Origin: Lepturacanthus savala
Lineage: Eukaryota > Chordata > Actinopteri > Scombriformes > Trichiuridae
Assembly: GCA_030544235.1 (NCBI GenBank)
Contig: CM060461.1
Coordinates: 8,563,449 to 8,627,448 of the forward strand
Length of the DNA: 64,000 bases
Reading direction: 5' to 3'
Shown: positions 25,133-43,200 of the stretch, in pieces
Layout of the letters: the number at the start of each line of letters is the position of its first letter
How positions within the stretch are numbered: position 1 is the first letter of the stretch
Made by a program: the position numbers and the translations under genes
Notes under the pieces: model-generated
The model's input: only the letters and a program-made list of their open reading frames with translations
The model's database searches: none
What the model was told of the DNA's origin: nothing

Positions 25133-26109
25133 ACCATAATTTCTGGACTATAAGCCACAACTTTTTCCCCATGCTTTGAACCCTGCAGCCTATATGATGG
25201 TGCAGCTAATCTATGTGTTTTTAAGTTTTCATGCACAAACTCTTGTTATGGAAAATTAACAAAGAAAAGCATACTGTATATTGCAGTTTGTAAGTTCAAA
25301 GCAGCCAATCTGGCTGAAAAAAAGGAAGAAAAAAGGAAAGCCAGGACATATGCTGGGAGTGAGTGTACATGTTTCAAATGCTGTTAAACATGTGAAGGTT
25401 TGTGTGTCTGAATCGCTATGTGATACAGTACAGTTTACACAGCACAGTTTATGTCAGGGACTGTTGCACTAAATAGTAACACTTGAATAATTTATGCAAA
25501 TAGACAACTTGTTTGTTGAAGTGTTAATAAAACAGAAGCTTCCCTAAATAGCTATCTCATTCCTGATAATACCCTATGTGCATGAACTCCTACATATGGT
25601 GATTAAACATTAAATCACCTGCATCTTATAGTACAGTGTGGCTCATATAGTGTATATGTTTTTTTTTCCCTAAATGTAGATTACTGTTCAAAAGTTTGGG
25701 GTCAACCAGACAATTTAGTGTTTTTCATGAAAAGTCTCACTTTTATTTACCATCATGAGTTGTAAAATTAATGGAAAACATTATTACATTAGCCTTCTGA
25801 CGCAATGAGCATACACATTGTACCATTAGAAGTCTGGAGTGATAGTTGCCAGAAATGGGCCTCTAAATATTGCACCAAAAACCAGATTGCAGCAGATTGC
25901 AGATTTGCAGCTAGAATAGTCATTTACCCCATTAGCAATGTATAGAGTGTATTTCTGATTAGTTTTAACGTTATCAATAATAAAAAAAAAAAACAGTGCT
26001 TTTCTTCTTTAAAAAATGAGGACATTTCTAAGTGACCCCAAACTTTTGAACAGTAGTGTAGCTGGTGAGGCTTATATTCAGATCCACTATATAGTCCAGA
26101 AATTAAGGT
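25133..26109. mobile_element. Non-autonomous TIR element, interrupted by a Tc1 MITE
   Basis: The left end ACCATAATTTCTGGACTATA and the inverted right end TATAGTCCAGAAATTAAGGT match at 19 of 20 positions. Inward of each end are AAGCCACAAC and GTGAGGCTTATATTCAG blocks typical of a widespread repeat whose termini read 'GGACTATAAGCCGC'. No transposase frame is seen. A Tc1 MITE (25679-26058) is inserted inside. Without it the element is about 600 bp. Confidence 0.72.
25679..26058 (-). mobile_element. Tc1/mariner-like MITE, family 1, copy D (short subfamily)
   Basis: The element is flanked by TA on both sides (25677-25678 and 26059-26060). The outer ends are GATTACTGTTCAAAAGTTTG and AACTTTTGAACAGTAGTG. 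On the minus strand it shows the same TCAGAAGGCTAATGTAATAA deletion junction as copies B and E. A local duplication of GCAGATTGCAGA near 25890 is private to this copy. It is inserted within the TIR element at 25133-26109. Confidence 0.87.
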
Positions 26110-33673
<7,564 letters not shown>

Positions 33674-34197
33674 GTTACAAGTTAGGTAAATTACTCAAGA
33701 AATGTACTTAAGTACAATTGTGAGGTATTTGTACTTTATTGAGTATTTCCATCTGATGCTACTTTATACTACTACTCAACTACTTGTGTTTCACAGTTAT
33801 AGTTACTTTTCAGATCAAGATATTCATATTTTACGTAACATTAATATACTTTAATATTATAATTTAATATTATATTGTATTATATAATTATATAATATTT
33901 TATTAAAGTATGTATATATACTTTAATAAAATATTGTCTGTATTTTATTAAATTGTCACACTTTTCTTTTTTTTTTTTATTTGACATATACTTACATACA
34001 CTTTTGTGAAAAGTGCCAAAGTGCTAAATATCTGAAATTGGCTCCACATTGTTGAAAATGCGGAATTGTTATTTAGTGTTTAAAAATACTTAGTATAATA
34101 TACTATAATAATATAACAGTCTGCATATTGAGTACTATTGAGTACATGTAAGTAACATTTTCAAGTAAACTATCAGAGTATTTTGTCCACCACTGCC
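33674..34197. mobile_element. hAT-like MITE remnant
   Basis: The stretch starts with TTACTCAAGAAATGTACTTA then AGTACAATTGTGAGG, and ends at TCCACCACTG. These match a common teleost hAT-type repeat with CAGTGGTGGA termini and 'AAGTACTTAAGTACAATTTT' internal sequence. The left terminus is degraded and no target duplication was found. AT-rich internal sequence includes the 18-bp inverted repeat at 33894-33935. Confidence 0.6.
33894..33935. repeat. Perfect 18-bp inverted repeat
   Basis: AATATTTTATTAAAGTAT (33894-33911) and ATACTTTAATAAAATATT (33918-33935) are perfect inverted copies separated by GTATAT. Confidence 0.92.
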
Positions 34198-36380
34198 TGG
34201 ATGCTACTACTGTAACTACTACAGTATATTTCTGCTGTAACTACTGTTACAGGCTAATTAGATTTTGGGAAGACAAGTTGCCCTTTATTATCAATTTGTC
34301 CTCACACCATTGTCTCTTGTAAAGTGGAAATGCATCGTGGGATTTATTAACATTAAGTCATGAATCTGACCTTTATATTGGTTGCCCAAGTGACTCATAA
34401 ATCGTTTTTCAGTAAACATCCCGACATAGTTCTATTAGGGCGCCTTTACACCACTTGTTCAACTATTTGGTCCACACCAATCAATAAAATCTTTACTATG
34501 TAGCATATAGACTCCAGCGTGGTCCGGTTTCACACCTGCAAATGGACTAAAATTGGTTGGATTGATTGTTTCATCAATGTTAATCTTCAAACAAACAGGA
34601 AATTAAATAATTAGTATCCGCTTCCATGATTTATCTTAGCAGTAGTTTGGACCTGAGTTTTCATTCTCAAGTCAAGTAGACTAAGACCACCTCTTTTTGA
34701 AAGGGTCCACTTGATTTAATTCACCCGATTGCGACTGTTGCTTTCACACCATTGAAAACGAACCAAACTAAACACCTTTGCTACAAACAGACCATTTGGT
34801 GCACACCAACAGCAATAAGTTAATGGATCAATCAGATACAAGATCAATGCTGGTTGGATGCTGACTTTTTGCCTGGGGCAGAAGCTTTAGCCTTATTCTG
34901 CTGCTGCTGATTTAACCAACTCACAGTGATATTGTTAATTACTACTGATCAAAGGTCAAGATAAAAGCTGAACAGGTATAGCAACAGTAACTAGAGAGTA
35001 GGGCTTAACGATGGGGGAATTGTGAATTTATCAGGGAGTGAAGAAAAAAAATGATTAAAATACAGAGTGGCTGTGTTCAGTGCACATGTTTTTTGTTGTT
35101 GTTTTTAAATACAGTAACTCTAAGTACTTTAAACCCTGAATATAATGAGCCCTATTCAAAAACATATTTGTACGAATCCCCCAACGCGTACTGTGTCCAA
35201 ATACAAGCCAGAACGTCAGCAGCCTTCCTCTCCGTCTCTCAGCTGGAAAACACACATCAGTCCATGCCAGGGATTTAAGATCTTAACATCTCTCTACTTA
35301 ATGGTCCTCCTCTCTAATTCAAAGCCAAACTACCACCGCACTCTCCTCACATCTCTCAACAAGCACTGGCATTCCCGCTCATGTCTCGCTTTATTTCACT
35401 TCCAGCATCCACATGAAATTATTTTGGAATATTATGTCTGCAGAAAGCCACCCAAAGAAAATGCCGTTGCAGCCCGCCAGATTTTAATTTCAGAAGAAAC
35501 AGAGAAAAAGTAAATGAGCTGAAGCGATTCCTGCATTCTGCCGCGGCTCCCGCTTTGAATCATCATTAGTGTGATTAATTTTCCCTCCGGTCCTACAATC
35601 CTCATTGGTGATTCCCCTCCAACACTTTGGCCCCGCTCCACAGAAGTGACTAATGTGTTCCCATAGAAACAGACCTGTCATGCCTTTGTCACTGCTGGCC
35701 TGTCAAATGAAATCCAGCTCTGCCAGAGAGGAACCAGCTGGTGACCTGACTGATCTCACATCAGTAGAGCATTGAGACTTTTGACAAGCAAGTTGCTTTC
35801 AAACCGCATATGAGCTCTCGCTGTCATTGTTAGACACATGCACATAACGCTTACTTTTGGTCTCTCAGTGTTCACATTCCTGCTTTGTCTCTGTCTATCT
35901 ATACATGTTTGTATTTTTCTCTCTTCCTTCCTTTGTATTTTTTTTCCTTCTTTCAAAGGCTCAGCACATTTTGAAGACACCGACTGGTGTAGATAGAGCT
36001 GCCTTCAGGGAAGAAAGTGTTTCTAGACTTACTCGTTCAGAATAGTCAAGCGATGACTTTGCTCAAAAAGCTGAGAGAGTTCACATTGATCAGAAAAAAG
36101 TGGAACACGGTTATGACTCGGATAAATAGTTCTTGTAGTTGTCTGACCCCAGTGGGAGAAGGTACCTTCTCTAGTGAGAAGTGAGATTATGGTGCCGCAA
36201 CATGTATTAATTCTATACTGGGTGTAAATTCATGTTACTTTCTTCTCTCCTGTGACTTAATTATATGACTTAAGATTTTAAAACCATGAAAGCCCGTCTC
36301 TAGAGACAGTGTTTGGTTTGTCCATTCTGGTCTACTGGCAAACTATACTAATTAAAACAAACCTGTTAATATAATATTAT
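34198..36380. other. No gene recognised
   Basis: Unique-looking, moderately AT-rich sequence. The frame at 35145-35513 (+) shows no domain. Nothing else was identified before the hAT element. Confidence 0.5.
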
Positions 36381-37478
36381 TAGGGATGCACCAATACCAC
36401 TTTATTCCCAAATGACTTCTGTATGAGTACCTTCATTTGAGTACTTACAGATACCAGGTTGTGGATGTGTCTGTGATAGGGCTATGGCTGGGAACCCATA
36501 CCTTCGCTCCAGTATGCTGAGAAGACACCAGAATCCCAAATTGTCGACCAGGAACAGGGGCTAGTCATCCAGGGCGATATACTTGGTAAGAGCATCTGTG
36601 ATTCTGACCATGCGTCGTTCGCCTCTTTCTCCTGCCGAGCCAACATTTGCTGCAAAGTTGGTCGTCTCTTGTCGGTGTCGCAAGCGAACTATTCTGTGTC
36701 ATGGTGGGATTTAAAATGTTTATTAAACATTATTATTACATTACATACATTATTATTTCATTATTAAGTTGCCTGGTTGTAAGCAGTGATGGGAATAACA
36801 GTATTAAAATAAATGGCATTACAATTTCCAGCATTGCATAATCTAACTAATTACTTTTAGTAACTAACGTTACAACACCGCTACTGTTACCAAGCACGGT
36901 GTCAAGCACCTGGTAACAGGTCAGAGAGTCAGAGGAGTGTAAAGCAGCAATTTACCAGAGAAAAGGTAGAGTTAAGCTATGAGCTAGCCAGTTTAGCTGC
37001 TACATTATTAGCACAGCCTACTGTGGCTGTAGCCAACGCCAAAACAACAAATTTTGTGAGAAAATTCACACGTTGCTGTAATATCTTACTCCAAGACGCG
37101 TTCACAGACCCTTTAGGAAATCACAGTACATTTTTATGCTTTAAAAAAAATTAACGCAATAGTTACTTTATCTGATCAGTAGTTACTTTTATAGTGGAGT
37201 AACTCAATTACTAACTCAGTTAGTTTGGGAGAAACAACTAATAATATATAATATACCTAATTACTTTTTCAAAGTAAGGTGTCCAACACTGGTTGTAAGC
37301 GGGAGATTTTGTACCTTCTCTCAAGGCTTTTGCTGGACACTGCCATAAAGTGGACTTCTTGCATGCTGCTGTAAAGTGATATCAGTGTTGTGATATTGGC
37401 GGTAATTTTACCAGTACCAGTACCAGTATTCATGCCTGGTATAGGACCAATACCAATACAAGTATCAGGGCATCCCTA
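36381..37478. mobile_element. hAT-like non-autonomous transposon (outer element of a nest)
   Basis: The left end TAGGGATGCACCAATACCAC and the inverted right end GCATCCCTA form a short terminal inverted repeat. Flanking octamers AATATTAT (36373-36380) and GATATTAT (37479-37486) agree at 7 of 8 positions, as expected for a worn hAT 8-bp duplication. No transposase frame remains. A younger hAT MITE occupies 36784-37291. Without that insert and its duplication the element is about 580 bp. Confidence 0.72.
36784..37291. mobile_element. hAT MITE nested in the outer hAT element
   Basis: The ends are CAGTGATGGGAATAAC at left and GTGTCCAACACTG at right, the CAGTG...CACTG signature of hAT elements. 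The octamer GTTGTAAG is perfectly duplicated at 36776-36783 and 37292-37299. Internally it carries 'AGTAACTAACGTTAC'-type blocks seen in common fish hAT MITEs. It is non-coding. Confidence 0.88.
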
Positions 37479-37486
37479 GATATTAT

Positions 37487-39913
37487 ATATTATATTCAAG
37501 TAAGTTTGTTCTACTAGATGCTGCTAAATTTTTACACACTGGAACTTTAAGTATTACCTTTTGGTGCATGATAATTATGTTATACTTAATTCTACCTACT
37601 TAATTCCAGAACATAATGTAATAATGTCATAATGAAAGCAGCAGTACTTTGGTTGCCAGGCAGTTTTATTGAGGATGCTGCAACACAGTGACTGGCTTCA
37701 TTTTAGTTCATCGCAGCAGTAGGCAGGAGTTTAAGCAAAAAAACAATTCCTGTCCTGGGATGAACACCTCTTTCTGTTTAAATCAGTCTTACTGAGCAGT
37801 GTCTGTAGGCTGTTTATCTGTGGCTAACTGGGTCTGCCCACAGCTCAGCTCGGTGAAGTGCATCCAACATGTCGACTTCACTCCCCTCTCCTCTTAATCC
37901 AACCCTCAGTGAACGTTTCTGGCTCTAAACATATATGTCTCTGCTTTCACAAGGTGGGAGGAGGTGAATCAATAGGCTCCAGAAAAACAGTTTCTGGATT
38001 TTAGAATGAAGGCTCCTGCGAGTTTGTGTATGTGTGGGTTGTCTCCATTGTGAAATCGGAGTTTGTGAATACATACAGCTGGCCAGCTTCACTCTGTGTT
38101 AGCATCAAAGAGGAAAATATTGATGATAGAATTACATAAGTCTATTTGTCTTTCTCTACAGAGCTCTCTGTTATCTTTGACTCTTTTCCCAAAACAGTTA
38201 ATTAAAAAGTGTGAAAGGAACTGAACCAAGAGATACTGACGGCTGCTGAAATCCGTTTTTTTTTATTTTAATGCATCTGGCATATGCACCGGCTTACATC
38301 TGCCAGGCTTCTGCTCTGCTATGTGATGAATTGATTAGGAATATCAGTTATGAATTATTAATGAGACATATTTAGAAGATTGTTCACATTTGAGGGGTCA
38401 TAAAGCTCGAAGAGTGGTTTGACTAGAAATAATGTGACAAATTTAAATATGTCTTAAATTCTAGCACAGTATAAAAGAAAATCAACTGTAATGGCTGCGG
38501 CAGTTCGGTGCTAACCGGTCCGGGGCTGACATCAATCTTTATGAGAGGCATACAACATAAATGAATACTTTTCTGGCCTGTATTGCGTCACGGCGAGGAC
38601 TTGCTGGAGGTCATAGTTTACACGCCATTTTATTGGCACCCCAGGACTCTGGAAAAGCTCAATGAGGGAGCCTGACAGAGGCTATCAGGTCTGTGAACTG
38701 CTGCGGACCTGGCCGCAGAGAGAGGACTCGGGACATATTGCTTTGGTTAATGACTGGTGACACTTGCAAGATTTGTGATCTTTGAAGGTCGTGGCCCTGC
38801 TGAAGTCGCACAACGAAGGGAATAAGTAGTGGGCTGATCCCTGCTGAAAGCTGCAGGAATGGACATCATCGTGATTCATCTCTGTCTTATCGCTCCCGCT
38901 GCTAGAAGTTTCCATGGGCGGCCGCTCTCAGCTCTCAACCAGCTCTCAGCCAGTGACAGGAGCCATGTGCTAAAACGTGGGCAAGTGTGGCAGAAATGGA
39001 GGCACTCTGTCTTCCTCTGTACAGCTCAGACAAGTGTTTTCAAGTAAAGGATAGGCCGTAAAAGCACTGTGTCACCATTTGGGTGAAAAAAAACTATTCA
39101 TTGAGGCTTTATATATTTTAATTGACTTTTTTGTTGTTTTTGTCCACTAATTCCATAAAAAAAATAAGAAAAACCAACAAGGAATATTGAGAAATGATGT
39201 CTATGCAGCCAATTATAGCTTATTCCTCTGTGACACAGACCTCAATTATTGTCCGAAACCTGTTAATAACACGTCTCTCTGCCGCACCGATCCACTGGGT
39301 GACATGTTCTGTCATTGCAATGAATGTGGGCACTGTAATTTTGATTCAATTATGCGTATACCTTCCTGTAGCTGCGAATACTAGAGCGCAAAATGTGTAT
39401 TATCTGCCAGTGAAAATAGCTGCCAGTAAATGCCCAATTTTCTCCTGGTCGGATAATATTTGTTCAGTGCCCTGTTGCTTCAGGAACAGTCGTTCATAAT
39501 GTGTTACTCTTGCACTATGTCTTGATGCTTTTAATGTTTTACCTAAAGCACTTTGAATTGCCATGTTGTTGAAACATGCTGCTCAAATACACTTGCATTG
39601 CCTTGGAAATTACTTGACCTTACTTTTTTTTTTTTTTTTTTTTTTAAGTGAAAATTGTGACTGGCTTTTAAAGATGAAAGTATTCAGTAAATGCAGACAG
39701 TCTAGAAATAATTCACAGATACATCACAGATTCACTGATAAATTGTTGATTTATGTCTTGGGTGGTATTTATTGATTATCATTTAATTGCTGAGTTCTGC
39801 ACAGAGATATCGCTCAACAAGAAGAAGTAGTCAGATGATGACACAACAACAACGTCATAGTCAAATCTGGTTTGACCAGCCAGACCTGCACCCAAATACC
39901 AAAAAAGTAAAGG
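37487..39913. other. No gene recognised
   Basis: A mixed-composition flank of the retrotransposon. It holds a 22-bp T run at 39624-39645 and short domain-free open frames only. Confidence 0.5.
39624..39645. repeat. T homopolymer (22 bp)
   Basis: Twenty-two consecutive T, preceded by TTGACCTTAC. It could be the tail of a lost minus-strand retroposon, but no body could be identified. Confidence 0.85.
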
Positions 39914-39918
39914 AATGG
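39914..39918. repeat. Target-site duplication, left copy (AATGG)
   Basis: AATGG directly precedes the TG of the 5' LTR and recurs at 44878-44882. Five bases is the usual duplication length for Ty3/gypsy integrases. Confidence 0.95.
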
Positions 39919-39985
39919 TGTGGAGGGGGCGTGGCGCATCGGCTGCAGGAGAGAGGTGTGGAGAGGGCTCAGGGGAGCGGCGCCA

Positions 39986-40046
39986 GGTGAGAGTAATTGA
40001 GCAGTGTGTACAGGTGCGCTAATTACTCTCACCATCTCTTTAAGAA
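39986..40046 (+). promoter_or_regulatory. Putative LTR core promoter with upstream inverted repeat
   Basis: GGTGAGAGTAATT (39986-39998) is perfectly inverted as AATTACTCTCACC (40021-40033). A TATA-like CTCTTTAAGAAC lies 3-12 bases after the second arm. The position in the LTR fits U3, with transcription starting shortly downstream. This is inference from layout; no transcript evidence exists here. Confidence 0.5.
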
Positions 40047-40158
40047 CAGTAGCAGGCTGGACCCGCGAGGGAGAAGTCACGGAGCGGAGCCGGCGGCTGC
40101 ATATGGGCATCGGGTGTATGTGTACGTGTGTGTTTGTGTTCGTGTTCGTGAGTGCGCA

Positions 40159-40164
40159 AATAAA
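40159..40164 (+). promoter_or_regulatory. LTR polyadenylation signal
   Basis: AATAAA is followed by the hairpin-forming ACGGGAAAACCCGT and then GT-rich TTGTTGTGCGTCTGTTCGGT, a normal downstream element. The equivalent in the 3' LTR (44782-44787) would end the full-length transcript. Confidence 0.7.
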
Positions 40165-40256
40165 GCACGGGAAAACCCGTTCAACACAAAAGACTGGACT
40201 TGTTGTGCGTCTGTTCGGTGCCGGGGAACCCACGGGGGCAGCGAGACTGACACATT

Positions 40257-40267
40257 TGGCGCCCAAC
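40257..40267 (+). other. Primer-binding site (tRNA-Lys-like)
   Basis: TGGCGCCCAAC begins two bases (TT) after the 5' LTR, the standard place for the minus-strand DNA primer site. TGGCGCCCAAC is complementary to the 3' acceptor end of a lysine tRNA of the kind primed on by several retroelements. Complementarity fades after 11 bases, so the tRNA identity is likely, not certain. Confidence 0.75.
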
Positions 40268-40286
40268 TGAACCCGGCACAGTGAAC

Positions 40287-43200
40287 ATGGCTGATCCACA
40301 GCAGGTGCAGCCAGTTACAGCGCTGGCCCAGATCGTGGCGGAGGTCGCCGCGATGAGCCGGGACCAGGCAGCGGCCAGCAGACAGCAACTCTCGGCGCTG
40401 CAGCGGCAGATCGAGGGGCAGACGCAGCTGCTGCAGGCTATGCTAGCTCGGTCGGGGACAGCATCACCGAGTTCCCCGCTCTCCGGCGTGACGATGCAGC
40501 GGATGACCGTGGGGGACGACGCCCAATCCTTCCTGGAGGCATTCGAGGTGACGGCAGCGGCGTGCGGGTGGCCGGAGGCAGAGTGGGCCGTGCGCCTGCT
40601 GCCGCTGCTGGCGGGGGACGCGCAGACAGCGGCGCTCGGCCTGCCTGCCTCCTCTCGGGGACAATACCGGGCAGTGAAAAGGGCTGTCCTCGACCGGCTA
40701 GGGTATTCGGCGGAGGACCACCGGCGGAGGTTCCGAGGGGCCAGGCTGGGGCCCACCGACCGCCCCTTCGTCCACGCCCAGCAGCTGGGGGACGCGGCCC
40801 ACAGATGGCTGCAGCCGGGGGAGACCGCAGGCGAGGGACGGATAATGGACCAGATGATCCTGGAGCAGTTCGTGGAGGGGCTGCCGGCGGGAACCCTGGA
40901 ATGGGTGCGCTGCCACCGCCCCGCCGACCTGGCGACGGCCGTCGCTCTCGCGGAGGACCACCTGGCCGTCCTCTCCCGGGGCCAGACAGCAGAGGCGCGA
41001 CCAGTGTCCGCCGGCCGTCCCAGGCCGGCACCGCGCAGGAGACCCGCGGCAGTACCCGGTCCCCCTCCCGAAACATCCACCCGCCCCACCCCTGTCCCTC
41101 GCACTAACGTCCCCTCTGTTCTTCCACCACAGGGTCCAGCTGCTACGGGCGCTGCTCCTAGCCCACAGAGGGTCCCTCAAGCGGCAGGGCAGGAGTGCTG
41201 GAGGTGCGGGCAGCCCGGACATTTCCGCCACGAGTGTCCGCTAATGGAGGTTGGGCAGGTGATCCGGGTTGTCGGCCCCCCGGCACCCTCCCCCGGTCCG
41301 GGAGAGACGTACAGCGTTCCGGTAAGGATTCAGGGGGGTACACATCAGGCAATGGTGGACTCCGGCTGCATGCAGTCTATAGTCCACCAGAACCTGATTC
41401 GACCCGGGGCACTGTTAGAGGCGGGATGGGTGGATATCAGGTGTGTGCATGGGGATATTCACAGATATCCTGTGGTGCCGGTGGAAATTCGCTATAAGGG
41501 AAAAAAACATAGTGTGAAGGCTGCGGTTAGTTCCCGCCTGGCGCATCCTCTGATCTTGGGCACAGATTGGCCGGGGTTTGATAAACTAGTGGGGCAATGT
41601 GTGGGGGTGCGCTCGCGACCGACAGGGACAGGGGATATGTGCGCTGTGCTTAGCGGCGACGCGAGGTTGTCCGACGCTGCAGACGGGGAGGGGGAACCGG
41701 CGGTGCCTCCACCGGAGGCTCCACAGGTTCCCGTGTTTGACTCCATGGAAGATTTTCCACTCGAGCAGTCTCGTGACGATACTCTGCGCTTTGCCTTTGA
41801 CCAAGTGATACGAATTGATGGTCACATGGTGCGCCCTGACGCAGCGCTATCATATCCACATTTTTCTTTGCGCAGGGACAGATTATACAGAGTGAGTCGT
41901 GACACTCAGACAGGCGATATAGTAACCCAGTTGTTGGTCCCGAAAAGCCGTCGGGAAATAGTTTTCCAGGCGGCTCATTACAACCCGATGGCTGGACACC
42001 TGGGGTATGATAAAACACTGAACCGGATAATGGCCCGATTCTATTGGCCAGGCATTCGGGCAAACGTGCGTCGCTGGTGCGCGTCTTGCCCCGAATGCCA
42101 GTTAGTAAACCCACCGGCCGTCCCGAGAGCGCCATTGCGCCCGCTACCACTGATGGAGGTCCCATTTGAACGCGTTGGGATGGACCTCATCGGGCCATTT
42201 CACCGGAGTGCACGGGGATATCGCTTTGTGTTAGTCCTGGTGGATTACGCAACGCGATATCCCGAGGCAGTGCCGCTGCGCACCATCTCTGCAAAGAGTG
42301 TGGCGCAAGCGCTGTTTCAAGTTATCTCCCGAGTCGGGATCCCGAAAGAGATCCTGACTGACCAGGGCACCCAGTTTATGTCACGAACACTGAGAGAACT
42401 GTACGGGTTATTGGGCATCAAGGCTATTCGAACCAGCATCTACCACCCTCAGACGGACGGCCTCGTGGAGCGCCTGAATAAGACCTTGAAGTCCATGATC
42501 CGTAAGTTTGTGCACGATGATAATCATAATTGGGATAAATGGCTACATCCTCTGTTGTTTGCAGTGCGCGAGGTACCCCAGGCCTCAACGGGATTTTCTC
42601 CCTTTGAGCTGCTGTTCGGCAGGAAACCACGGGGGGTTCTGGACCTGGTTAAAGAAAGCTGGGAGGACGGTCCGAGCCCAAGTAAGAATGAAGTTCAATA
42701 CGTCCTGGACCTGAGAGCAAAACTCCACACACTAGGGCAGTTATCACGTGAGAATTTGCTCCGGGCCCAGGAACGTCAGCAGCGGCTGTACAACAGAGGA
42801 TCGAGGCTGAGACAATTTTCACCGGGAGATAAAGTGCTTGTATTGCTCCCATCTTCCAACTCCAAATTACTCGCCAAGTGGCAAGGACCCTTTGTGGTCA
42901 CACGGCGAGTGGGTGACGTTGATTACGAGCTTGTGCGATCTGACAGGGGAGGGGCAACACAGATTTATCACCTCAACCTCCTTAAAGCGTGGAGAGAGGC
43001 GGAGCCTGTTTCCCTGGTGACGACAATTAGAGAGAGAGATGAGTTGGGGCCCGAGGTACCAAAATCGACCAATCCTGCCCCGCTCCGTTGTGAAGACCAT
43101 CTCTCACCGTCCCACGGAGCAGACATTGCCAGGTTGCAGCAGCGTTACGCTGATGTGTTTTCCCCCCTGCCAGGACGCACAAGCCTTATTCAACACCGTA

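Larger units (their letters stand above)
39919..40254 (+). repeat. 5' long terminal repeat
   Basis: This LTR runs from TGTGGAGGGGGCG to GACTGACACA. It contains a 13-bp inverted repeat (39986-39998 and 40021-40033), a TATA-like CTTTAAGAAC beginning near 40038, an AATAAA signal (40159-40164), and directly after it a small GC hairpin ACGGG-AAAA-CCCGT. It is identical to the 3' LTR except at 40250 (A here, C at 44873). Confidence 0.96.

Noticed and set aside
40281..40286. GTG six bases upstream as the polyprotein start
   Set aside because: A eukaryotic element would start at the ATG at 40287, which has a strong context.
40181..41104. 307-codon minus-strand open frame, plus several others antisense to the retrotransposon
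   Set aside because: They overlap the gag coding strand and exist because GC-rich sequence has few stop codons. They have no domain and no start context.
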